Part shown: positions 43,501-45,710 of the stretch, one piece after another | Position numbering within the stretch: the first letter of the stretch is position 1 | How the letters are laid out: each line of letters begins with the position of its first letter | Assembly (NCBI GenBank): GCA_964017185.1 | Contig: OZ024877.1 | Coordinates: forward strand, 8,534,006 to 8,598,005 | Reading direction: 5' to 3' | From: Rugalucina vietnamica | Taxonomy: Eukaryota > Mollusca > Bivalvia > Lucinida > Lucinidae | Length of the DNA stretch: 64,000 bases | The notes under the pieces: model-generated | Seen by the model: only the letters and a program-made list of their open reading frames with translations | Database searches by the model: none | What the model was told of the DNA's origin: nothing | Position numbers and translations under genes: made by a program

Positions 43501-45568
43501 GCGTCTTTGTTTTCACATATACAGGTTGTTTGTTTTCTTGTGCAGCGGCTCAAATATACTTATATATAGCTCATTGAAAAGTTTCGAGTGAATCAGGTTC
43601 AATTAACATATGACAATATTTGATTCATTCTGAAGAGACTACTGCCGATACTTCAGCATTCGTTTTCATGGCATAAGATGCCATCCATCATTGCTATTGA
43701 CAACCGTGCTCATCACCACCGAATAAACTATACACATTCTTTGACAAATGTCAGAAGCTTCCATTGAAATGTATAGAGAAATGCAAAATTTGGATACTAA
43801 CTTAAAATTAAGTCCTCTACTCCACCAGCCGATGGAAAAATTTAAACCAAATGGGTGTCGTTTTCAATGAGGGTGTTTGAGGCAAGAGAAGGCATGGCCA
43901 CTTAAAAATATGGCTTTCTAGTTCTCAATAATTTTGAAAATCACAAATTGCACATGTATCACGTGCAACAGTTCCAGCAGTTGAACTGTTTTATGTCACT
44001 AAATGAGCGGCCTCGTGGGAAATCAACAATGTGGTTTCCGAACAGTTCCGACACAAACTGACCTGTACAAGCACAGAAATGAGCTAGAAGCTTGAAATTT
44101 CGGATTTAAGTAGAGGAATTGTACTATCCGAGTAGCAAAAACAAAGGCGCCTTTGTTTTCGCCTTTGCAGATTGTTGGTTTTTATCGCACCTGCTTATAG
44201 CAGGGTGCGATATAGGAGTTCATATTTCCGTCCGTCCGTACGTTCGTTCGTACGTTCGTTCATCCGTCAACATTTACGTCGAAGTTTAGTTTTCTTGACA
44301 TCAGAGATAGCTGCGAGTCTGAAACCTTGCATAGTTATTGTCCCTGACATACCCTTTAAGCACGCACCTTAACCCGGTGCCCTTGACCTATATTTCACGG
44401 TCCACTGACTTTGAAAATTTTTACGTCAAAGTTTTGTCAACATTTACGCCGAAGTTTGGTTTTCTCGACATCAGAGATAGCTGCGAGTCTGAAACCTTGC
44501 ATAGTTATTGTCCTTGACATACCCTTCAATCAGGCACCTTAACCCGGTGCCCTTGACCTATATTTCACGGTCCACTGACATTGATAATTTTTACGTCGAA
44601 GTTTGGTTTTCTTGACATCAGAGATAGGTGCAAGTCTGAAACCTTGCATAGTAATTGTCCTTGACATACCATTCAAGCACGCACCTTAACCTGGTGCCCT
44701 TGACCTATATTTCACGGTCCACTGACTTTGAAAATTTTTACGTCGAAGTTTGGTTTTCTCGACATCAGAGATAGCTGCAAGTCTGAAACCTTGCATAGTA
44801 ATTGTCCTTGACATGCCCTTCATGCCCTTCAAGCACGCACCTTGACCCGGTGCCCTTGAACTATATTTCACGGTCTATTGACTTTGCCCGATGCAGGTGC
44901 CATATCGACCTCCGCGGAGTTCTTGTCTCATGAGGCGGCTCAAATCATTACAATGTTGACCAGAATCATGAATGAAACTAAAATTTTTGGAAGAAATTTT
45001 ATATTTTTTTAAAATATTGAAATTCTAGTGGTGGTTAATTTTCATTGACGCTGAGTATATTTGAAAAAATTCTCTCTGTTTTCCAGATTCAACTTTGTCA
45101 GAGTTTTAGGATTTCATAAGTTAACTATAGGCTGCGACACGAGAAAACCGGTCTTCGGGGTTTCCGACCAGGTCTGACACAAACTGGTCTGTGCAGCCAC
45201 AGAGGATGGCGAGAAGCTTGAAATTTTAGATTTTAGAAGAAAATGAATTGTACTATCCGTGTAGCAAAAACAAAGGCACTGATCAGCTTCGCAGTTAGCT
45301 TCGCAGTAACTGCGAAGCTGATCTGCGCCTTTATTTTCGTATAGGCAAAGATCCAGTTTTTCATGGCGCGGCTCATATATGCCATAAATTGACATCTGAC
45401 ACCTTAAAACCTAAAGGCGTTTCTCTGTATATTTCAGATTCCTTTGGTCTCCCACGCCAGACTCCTCTAGAACTGACCATAGCCCAAACCTCTGAGTGTA
45501 TGAAGCTCATGTCCAAGGCGGGGATCGGGTCCTGTGCCTTTGCCAGTGTCACAGATTACCTCCATTGA
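6943..45568 (+). CDS. RANBP9: Ran-binding protein 9/10 ortholog (CTLH/GID complex scaffold), 12 exons, complete
   Basis: Spliced CDS = 6943-7132, 16923-17034, 33339-33391, 34332-34499, 35013-35035, 36065-36166, 36669-36751, 39870-39982, 40350-40961, 41336-41493, 43092-43203, 45438-45568. It totals 1857 nt (618 aa plus stop), close to my recollection of about 620 aa for human RANBP10. All introns are GT-AG and all phases agree. SPRY/B30.2 covers about residues 28-216 ([50 protein letters not shown]). LisH lies at about 244-276, CTLH at about 281-340, a Ser/Pro-rich low-complexity linker at about 340-485, and CRA at about 490-618, ending DYLH. Known of the family: a scaffold subunit of the CTLH/GID E3 ubiquitin ligase (yeast Gid1/Vid30), also reported to bind Ran and various receptors in cytoplasm and nucleus. 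A single copy suggests the pre-duplication ortholog of both vertebrate paralogs (inference). No stop or frameshift was seen. Confidence 0.97.
7133..8735 (+). other. Intron 1, 5' part, no element recognised
   Basis: AT-rich intronic sequence with stops in all frames. A GAT/GAC microsatellite lies at about 8374-8400. Degenerate ATGTCTATT/CAAAATGTCTA units at about 8460-8575 resemble the minisatellite at 13865-14040. Confidence 0.5.
8806..10131 (+). CDS. LINE ORF2, endonuclease C-half to RT N-part
   Basis: Endonuclease motifs: GDLNARVN near 8859, then [16 protein letters not shown] and [11 protein letters not shown] near 9190-9225. A Lys-rich linker follows ([20 protein letters not shown]). RT motifs begin with [19 protein letters not shown] and the NYRGI block. 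It is open from about 8806 up to the MITE at 10132. Confidence 0.85.
10132..10349. mobile_element. 218-bp MITE with 12-bp perfect TIR inserted in the LINE
   Basis: Ends CATACATGTGAT and ATCACATGTATG are perfect inverse repeats. The flanks repeat GGTATT (10126-10131 and 10350-10355). Removing one copy leaves the LINE codons for NYRGI-AMSSC contiguous and in frame. The interior has repeated CTCCCTGAAATGAA units. A 6-bp duplication does not fit hAT (8), Harbinger (3) or mariner (TA). Confidence 0.8.
10350..11733 (+). CDS. LINE ORF2, reverse transcriptase core
   Basis: RT blocks in order: [74 protein letters not shown], the catalytic [11 protein letters not shown], and [17 protein letters not shown] thumb/connection region follows with RYLGIVI and [12 protein letters not shown]. 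Both catalytic Asp residues of YADD are present. It is broken at 11734 by a family-T MITE. Confidence 0.9.
11734..12014 (+). mobile_element. MITE family T, copy 2 (inside the LINE ORF2)
   Basis: Begins ACATCAAGAAAACATGT and ends GTTTTCGTAATGT (TIR ACATYA.GAAAAC). The core contains AACCCCACTTTTATATAG and a strong hairpin built on GTTAGAACCGCCTCG / CGAGGCGGTTCTAAC within TACCCACAATCTATGTTTTG arms. Target duplication is not resolved. Confidence 0.8.
12015..12368 (+). CDS. LINE ORF2, C-terminal zinc-knuckle segment
   Basis: Reads [40 protein letters not shown], then [13 protein letters not shown] (C-x2-C..H..C knuckle usual at the end of jockey/CR1 ORF2), and stops at 12366-12368. It continues the frame expected after the MITE. 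Confidence 0.85.
   Translation, partial: LLLPLEAKVKRRFTQLRISAHSLAIETGRYSRPRISRERRYCFSCKDAIEDERHFLLQCKLYNTLREELNLELNKIVGNLLLHDQTLIELFSTFDSDFTPLFMDYVYKAFEHRNTVI
12461..12487. repeat. Poly-T tract in the LINE 3'UTR
   Basis: A T run of about 27 bases, followed by TTATTAAAAATTGACA. It could be the remains of a small insertion's A-tail. Confidence 0.8.
13865..14040. repeat. GACATTNTGGGAATAGACATTTTGGCACAGTA minisatellite (described as two half-units)
   Basis: About five copies of the half-units GACATTATGGGAATA and GACATTTTGGCACAGTA. The array resumes at 16679 after the Harbinger-like element, so the element landed inside it. Confidence 0.75.
14240..14753 (-). mobile_element. Helitron-like family A, copy 3 (3'-truncated, reversed)
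   Basis: Ends (as its 5' end) with ATATCACG..CTGCTATAAGCAGGTGCGAT next to a CGGACGG-rich stretch. Core units contain GGTCAAGGGCAT and ATGTCAAGGACAATAACTAT, which are reverse complements of the core at 28920-29990. The 3' terminus is missing. Confidence 0.8.
14760..15150 (-). repeat. Helitron-like family A, copy 4 (core fragment, reversed)
   Basis: More than two further core units (AATATAGGTCAAGGGCATCG, CAAGGTTTCACA) and the remnant GACGGATGGACAG of the CCGT-rich zone. Both termini are lost. It lies directly behind copy 3 in the same orientation. Confidence 0.7.
15181..15730. other. Interior of the Harbinger-like element, no coding seen
   Basis: An imperfect inverted repeat at about 15245-15350 (ATTAATGCGGGATGTTG against CAACATCAAGTGTTAAT) may be a small foldback insert. 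The rest is AT-rich. Confidence 0.4.
15735..15871 (-). mobile_element. tRNA-headed SINE, copy a
   Basis: On the minus strand there is an A-box-like TGGCACAGGGGTAGAGTG and a B box GGTTCGATCC (complement at 15807-15816). Then CCTTGAGCAAGTCACAATTC follows, shared with copy b and resembling the CORE/MIR-type central motif. It cannot fold as a full tRNA because no acceptor stem is seen. Confidence 0.65.
16028..16392 (-). pseudogene. Unassigned coding-like region of the Harbinger-like element
   Basis: On the minus strand a frame starts at ATG 16392 (context CAAATGG) and reads [13 protein letters not shown], then [20 protein letters not shown] to a stop at 16195. An overlapping frame from about 16216 to TGA at 16028 is equally protein-like ([27 protein letters not shown]), so either a frameshift or an unrecognised splice separates them. 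It starts 286 nt inside the right TIR and reads inward, as an element's own first exon would. I do not recognise the family. A captured host exon is the alternative. Confidence 0.45.
16923..17034 (+). CDS. RANBP9: RANBP9/10 exon 2 (SPRY)
   Basis: The acceptor is TTTTTTATCAG and the donor GTGAGT. It encodes [18 protein letters not shown] and [18 protein letters not shown], the SPRY core strands that are nearly invariant in RANBP9/10. It follows a 9.8 kb intron filled with transposons. Confidence 0.96.
17090..17440. repeat. Diverged repeat Q, copy 1
   Basis: Repeated TTGGGAAAA/ATTGGGAATG motifs (TTTCTGATTGGGAAAATTAG, CAAATTGGGAAAAAAG) match the stretch at 21510-21740 in the same intron. No ends or coding were found. 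Confidence 0.4.
17500..17719 (-). mobile_element. MITE family S, copy 1
   Basis: Ends GAGCCACCTTGTGGGAAAAC and CCCACGAGGCAGCTC, flanked by ATAT/ATAT. The centre holds the palindrome CAGCTTCGCGG-TTACCGCGAAGCTG inside AAAGNCGCAGATCAG arms. It also carries AAGCTTGAAATTTC and a GACCTGTACAGTCACAG block shared by all S copies. Confidence 0.9.
17905..18702. mobile_element. hAT-like element, 798 bp, 8-bp target duplication
   Basis: TIR TAGGGCTGC at the left and GCAGCCCTA at the right. The flanks are GTACCGGT (17897-17904) and GTACCGGT (18703-18710). TAGGGCTGCARCGA-type ends and 8-bp duplications define hAT elements. Subterminal GTATCG-type repeats occur at both ends. No transposase frame, so non-autonomous. 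Confidence 0.92.
18711..19175 (+). other. Intron 2 sequence, no element recognised
   Basis: AT-rich with no coding and no clear repeat. Confidence 0.4.
19176..21218 (+). mobile_element. MITE family S, copy 2, split by a Helitron-like insertion
   Basis: Left end GAGCCGCATTGTGGGAAAAC, right end GCATTGCGGCTT, with ATAT duplications at 19172-19175 and 21219-21222. The S body breaks at TTTTGTT (19250) and resumes at TTTTCACTACATGG (21069), which align end to end with intact S copies. Confidence 0.88.
19251..21068 (+). mobile_element. Helitron/Helentron-like family C element with a 190-bp tandem core
   Basis: Starts ATACCCCCCGCAAAA. The inverse TTTTGCGGGGGGTAT lies at 21023-21037. A 3' tail with a small AAGC/GCTT hairpin ends TTTCTAG, and the next base is T. 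Directly after the 5' repeat is a CCGTGATTCCGTCATT minisatellite (19300-19365). The core has about eight units of about 190 bp, starting near 19561, 19751, 19943, 20133, 20325, 20503, 20696 and 20885. There is no protein-coding capacity. Insertion lies between T and T in the host MITE with no target duplication. Confidence 0.85.
21510..21740. repeat. Diverged repeat Q, copy 2
   Basis: Same TTGGGAAAA-type units as at 17090-17440 (AATTGAAATTGGGAAAAAAA, CTAATTGGGAATGTTTCAGG). Confidence 0.4.
21997..22116. repeat. Short A-rich minisatellite
   Basis: Four copies of AGACTATGCGTTTTGAAAA-type units with variable A runs. It is preceded by a CAAA microsatellite at 21970-21990. Confidence 0.8.
22304..22534 (+). 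mobile_element. MITE family S, copy 3 (diverged)
   Basis: Left end near GAGCCTGC..CGAGAAAACTGG, right end TGTCATGACGTGGCTC. The centre is CATGATCAGCTGTGCAGCTG. The 4-bp duplication is no longer visible. Confidence 0.7.
22535..23168 (+). other. Intron 2 sequence, no element recognised
   Basis: Contains a C run at 22614-22627. No coding signal. Confidence 0.4.
24477..24880 (-). repeat. Repeat family P, copy 5 (inside element V)
   Basis: Starts GTACAAGTAGGCAAAGATCA and ends GTGAATCTCTAACTAGTCAA, the full-length reverse of copy 1. Its arm sequence matches the palindrome at 3397-4054. Confidence 0.8.
25723..25931 (+). mobile_element. MITE family S, old relic
   Basis: GAGCAAAAATGCGGTTTGGG.. GTTGTACACTCACAGAAGAT.. 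and GATACGGCTCATAT keep the order of S landmarks but have lost the central palindrome. Confidence 0.5.
26126..26156. repeat. Poly-T tract
   Basis: A T run of about 31 bases inside element V. Confidence 0.9.
26538..26720 (-). CDS. Small Cys/His-rich ORF in the right arm of element V
   Basis: 60 codons reading [13 protein letters not shown], then [20 protein letters not shown] and KCCIEMKCN. The Cys/His spacing suggests a metal-binding fragment. The left arm holds a decayed homologous stretch (NPKMSYDG before stops). It may be a fragment of the element's protein; the family is not recognised and the ORF is too short to be certain. Confidence 0.35.
   Translation of the reverse strand: MFKNPRMSYDGYLNKDHTRTKAHPKAYEFCQNHFRRGKYLCEKCCIEMKCNLAFQSKQSG
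27602..30025 (+). mobile_element. Helitron-like family A, copy 1 (complete, interrupted)
   Basis: Starts ATCGCACCTGCTTATAGCAG, followed at once by TCCGTCCGTCCGTTCG repeats. The core has about seven visible units of 157-158 bp after the inserted element (GTGAAACCTTGCATAG near 28955, 29112, 29270, 29428, 29587, 29735, 29894). The 3' part has the inverse GCAGGTGCGATAT, then a hairpin CTCCGCGGAG and TTCTTG before T. There is no coding sequence. Insertion lies between T residues in element Y. Confidence 0.85.
27726..28925 (+). mobile_element. Helitron-like family B element inside family A
   Basis: Starts ATACCCCCGGC with its own small hairpin (GGCATTTATGCC), then TTCCGTTCGTCCGTTTGTCTG. Four core units of about 170 bp follow, each containing GGGGCTAGAGGTCAAAATCT. 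There is a T run at 28526-28553 and GCCGGGGGTATAC at 28889. The terminal hairpin is GTGCCT-CTCA-AGGCAC (28901-28916) with TTTTTCTAG before TT, the textbook Helitron 3' end. No helicase is encoded. Confidence 0.88.
30238..31030 (+). other. Intron 2 sequence, no element recognised
   Basis: A short relic resembling the right end of MITE family S (CAGATTTTCCCATGAAGCAGCTGAAAT) lies near 30608-30634 (described, not counted as a copy). Otherwise AT-rich and non-coding. Confidence 0.4.
31033..31256 (-). mobile_element. MITE family S, copy 4 (diverged)
   Basis: TCATGAGAAAACTGG at the left and the palindrome CAGCTGTGCAG / CTGCACAGCTG-like centre near 31085-31115. Also AAATCCGAAATTTCAAGC and TGTTTGTGTCAGACCTGG in the right half. 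The right terminus is degraded. Confidence 0.65.
31257..31580. repeat. Direct duplication of a roughly 110-bp unit
   Basis: 31290-31377 and 31485-31575 share AGCTTGCTCCCTAC, CAGTGCTATG/CTGTGCTATG and AAACCACAGCTG in the same order. Confidence 0.6.
31744..32285. mobile_element. TIR element, family W copy 2
   Basis: Starts CCCCTTTCACTCGAGTTTGC. CACTCGAGTTTGCCGTTT recurs at about 31796 and 32115. The right end has the inverse AAATGGCAAACTCGACTGAG. The segment 32107-32280 is homologous, inverted, to W copy 1. Non-coding. Confidence 0.55.
32286..33338 (+). other. Intron 2, 3' part, no element recognised
   Basis: AT-rich, with a polypyrimidine-containing acceptor region just before exon 3. Confidence 0.4.
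33339..33391 (+). CDS. RANBP9: RANBP9/10 exon 3 (SPRY)
   Basis: This 53-nt exon lies between acceptor TATATTTCAG and donor GTGAGG. It encodes [18 protein letters not shown], matching human YMGIGLSAQGVNMNRLPG. It lies 16.3 kb downstream of exon 2, so it can only be found by protein similarity and phase. Confidence 0.96.
33439..33531. repeat. 93-bp near-perfect hairpin in intron 3
   Basis: GAGTCAGAATCAAAAAGTTG reads forward at 33439 and its inverse ends at 33531. The arms are about 45 nt with a single mismatch seen (TTAAGAGT against TTATGAGT) and essentially no loop (GGAGTTGAACTCC centre). Either a tiny MITE or a hairpin RNA precursor. Confidence 0.85.
34058..34291 (+). mobile_element. MITE family S, copy 5 (intron 3)
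   Basis: GAGCCGCCTCGTGGGAAAAC to CCCACTAGGCGGCTC, flanked by ATAT on both sides. Centre CGTCGCGGTAACCGCGAAGC. It reads as a nearly complete TIR palindrome and ends 41 nt before exon 4. Confidence 0.92.
34332..34499 (+). CDS. RANBP9: RANBP9/10 exon 4 (SPRY)
   Basis: It encodes [20 protein letters not shown], then [19 protein letters not shown] and [12 protein letters not shown]. These include the SYGYHGDDG and FYTKNG signatures of the RANBP9/10 SPRY domain. Donor is GTAGGC. A family-S MITE ends only about 40 nt upstream of the acceptor, at 34291. Confidence 0.97.
34586..34773. mobile_element. Short TIR MITE, mariner-type end
   Basis: AGGTCAACCTTGTTAGAACG at the left against the inverse of TTATAATGAGGTTGAACTGT at the right, with a second internal GTTATAATGAGGTT. 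CAGTTCAACCT-type ends are common in mariner-derived MITEs. Target site unclear. Confidence 0.5.
35013..35035 (+). CDS. RANBP9: RANBP9/10 exon 5 (23-nt microexon, SPRY)
   Basis: This microexon encodes GIAFTDLP between acceptor CTATTCCAG and donor GTGAGT. It corresponds to [13 protein letters not shown] of the vertebrate proteins, and its 23 nt restore phase 0. The length and phase fit make it secure despite its size. Confidence 0.93.
35241..35392 (+). mobile_element. MITE family S, old partial copy 6
   Basis: Right half only: GATCAGATGTGCAGCTACTG, CTGCGCCTTTGTTTTTGTG and TTCTTGTGGCAGCTC. The next S copy begins six bases later. Confidence 0.65.
35398..35630 (-). mobile_element. MITE family S, copy 7 (intron 5)
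   Basis: GAGCCGCTTGTGGGAAAACC to CCCATGTGGCGGCTC, flanked by ATTT/ATTT. Central palindrome CAGCTTCGCAGTAACTGCGA. Confidence 0.92.
36065..36166 (+). CDS. RANBP9: RANBP9/10 exon 6 (end of SPRY)
   Basis: It encodes [20 protein letters not shown] followed by [14 protein letters not shown], the C-terminal edge of the SPRY region. Acceptor is TGTTTCAG and donor GTATGT; phase is 0 at both ends. Confidence 0.96.
36247..36480 (+). mobile_element. MITE family S, copy 8 (intron 6)
   Basis: GAGCCGCCTCATGGGGAAAA to CCCACGAGGTGGCT. Left flank AAAT; the right terminus is altered so the duplication is not visible. Centre CTTCGCGGTAACCGCGAAGC. Confidence 0.88.
36669..36751 (+). CDS. RANBP9: RANBP9/10 exon 7 (SPRY-LisH linker)
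   Basis: It encodes [16 protein letters not shown] then [11 protein letters not shown]. This follows the conserved MREW junction and corresponds to the helical linker before LisH. Acceptor is GTTATAG and donor GTATAC. Confidence 0.93.
36752..37593 (+). other. Intron 7, 5' part
   Basis: An imperfect inverted repeat (CTATTCTTGCAT at about 36926 against ATGCAAGAATAG at about 37216) encloses a second one (CATGTTCAAA..TTTGAACATGG, 37109-37146). It may be a decayed foldback MITE. No coding. Confidence 0.4.
37594..39470 (+). mobile_element. Helitron-like family D, copy 1 (3'-truncated)
   Basis: Starts AGCTCACCTGAGCCGAAGG, then GGCGTCCGTCCGTCCGTGCG. The core has about eleven GC-rich units keyed by CCGAAACCACAAGGCC (near 37870, 38014, 38179, 38325, 38492, 38588, 38736, 38882, 39029, 39185). 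Spacing varies from 96 to 167 bp, depending partly on a 20-bp block AGCTCCCATAGACTTACAAT. The family's 3' hairpin is absent. Confidence 0.8.
39659..39847 (+). mobile_element. MITE family S, copy 9 (short, intron 7)
   Basis: GAGCTGCCGCATGGGAAAAC to CTCACGCACAGGCTC, flanked by ATTT/ATTT. It lacks most of the central palindrome (GCAGCACCTTTGTTTTCGC only), so it is an internally deleted copy that still moved or was deleted later. Confidence 0.88.
39870..39982 (+). CDS. RANBP9: RANBP9/10 exon 8 (LisH)
   Basis: It encodes [20 protein letters not shown], the LisH dimerisation motif, then [17 protein letters not shown] leading into CTLH. Acceptor is ATTTCCAG. Donor GTATCA is weak but keeps phase. 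A short family-S MITE ends 22 nt upstream, at 39847. Confidence 0.95.
40350..40961 (+). CDS. RANBP9: RANBP9/10 exon 9 (CTLH plus Ser/Pro linker)
   Basis: This is the largest exon, 612 nt. It starts [18 protein letters not shown], then [20 protein letters not shown] and [12 protein letters not shown] (CTLH). A long Ser/Pro/Thr-rich disordered stretch with several SPS and NGS repeats follows, ending in an acidic segment ([18 protein letters not shown]). Donor is GTGAGT. The linker is the fastest-evolving part of the family, so no residue-level function is claimed for it. Confidence 0.96.
41050..41115 (+). repeat. Degenerate tRNA-like / SINE-head sequence in intron 9
   Basis: CTGGCCTATTGGTAGAGCAG resembles an A box and ACTGGTTAATACC a degraded B box. 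Too diverged to be a tRNA. Confidence 0.3.
41336..41493 (+). CDS. RANBP9: RANBP9/10 exon 10 (CRA start)
   Basis: It encodes [20 protein letters not shown] and [20 protein letters not shown], corresponding to [20 protein letters not shown] in human RANBP10. Acceptor is GCGTTTCAG and donor GTAAGC. A mariner-like MITE begins 29 nt after the donor. Confidence 0.95.
41524..42665. mobile_element. Mariner-like non-autonomous element, 1.14 kb, with long GCGTG-rich arms
   Basis: TA duplications (41522-41523, 42666-42667) flank ends CAGTACAGTCAGCGTGATGT and the exact inverse ACATCACGCTGACTGTACTG; the perfect TIR is 28 bp. Both 200-300 bp arms are packed with CACGC/GCGTG words (TTCCACGCAAAA, TCCACGCT). 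CAGT termini and TA duplication indicate Tc1/mariner. No transposase. Confidence 0.88.
42668..43091 (+). other. Intron 10, 3' part, no element recognised
   Basis: No coding or repeat seen before the exon 11 acceptor. Confidence 0.4.
43092..43203 (+). CDS. RANBP9: RANBP9/10 exon 11 (CRA)
   Basis: It encodes [20 protein letters not shown] followed by [17 protein letters not shown], almost identical to the vertebrate CRA segment. Acceptor is ATATTTCAG and donor GTAATG. Confidence 0.97.
43361..43551 (-). mobile_element. MITE family S, copy 10 (intron 11, left end worn)
   Basis: GAGAAAACCAGCAATTTGGG, GCACAAACCGGGCTGTACAG-like block, centre CAGCTTCGCGGTTACCGC, right end TTGTGCAGCGGCTC followed by AAAT. 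Confidence 0.8.
43552..44004 (+). other. Intron 11 sequence, no element recognised
   Basis: No coding or repeat recognised. Confidence 0.4.
44005..44941 (-). mobile_element. MITE family S, copy 11, split by Helitron-like family A
   Basis: Left end GAGCGGCCTCGTGGGAAATC, right end CTCATGAGGCGGCTC, with AAAT duplications at 44001-44004 and 44942-44945. The S body is interrupted within its GATTGTTGGTTTTCTCATGA right arm. Confidence 0.88.
44184..44925 (+). mobile_element. Helitron-like family A, copy 2 (complete)
   Basis: ATCGCACCTGCTTATAGCAG at the start, then TCCGTCCGTACGTTCG. About four core units of about 150-170 bp (CTGAAACCTTGCATAGT). Then GCAGGTGCCATAT, hairpin CTCCGCGGAG and TTCTTG. It sits between T residues of the host MITE with no duplication. 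Confidence 0.87.
45130..45374 (-). mobile_element. MITE family S, copy 12 (intron 11)
   Basis: GGCTGCGACACGAGAAAACC to TTTTTCATGGCGCGGCTC, right flank ATAT. Belongs to the GACACGAG sub-type together with the copies at 49602, 50601 and 61555. The centre has a duplicated half-palindrome (CAGCTTCGCAGTTAGCTTCG). Confidence 0.82.
45438..45568 (+). CDS. RANBP9: RANBP9/10 exon 12 (C-terminus, stop)
   Basis: It encodes [40 protein letters not shown] and LH-stop, matching the family C-terminus GSCSFARVDDYLH. TGA is at 45566-45568. A degenerate family-S MITE lies just upstream in intron 11. Confidence 0.97.
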
Positions 45569-45710
45569 CAGAGGCTGACGGGACCAGCTACAATGTTGGT
45601 CTATACCTAGATACATGTCCATTTAAATCCAGGGTTCTGACAGAAAACAAAAAGAATTGACTTTTTTAGCTCAATTGGAAATGAAGCTCAATTGTAACTA
45701 ACTGAAATTA
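45569..45710 (+). other. Start of the RANBP9/10 3'UTR
   Basis: This is non-coding sequence after the stop codon up to the first transposon. No AATAAA was seen, so the transcript probably runs on, either into the repeats or past them to about 50.5 kb. The end of the mRNA cannot be placed from sequence. Confidence 0.5.
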
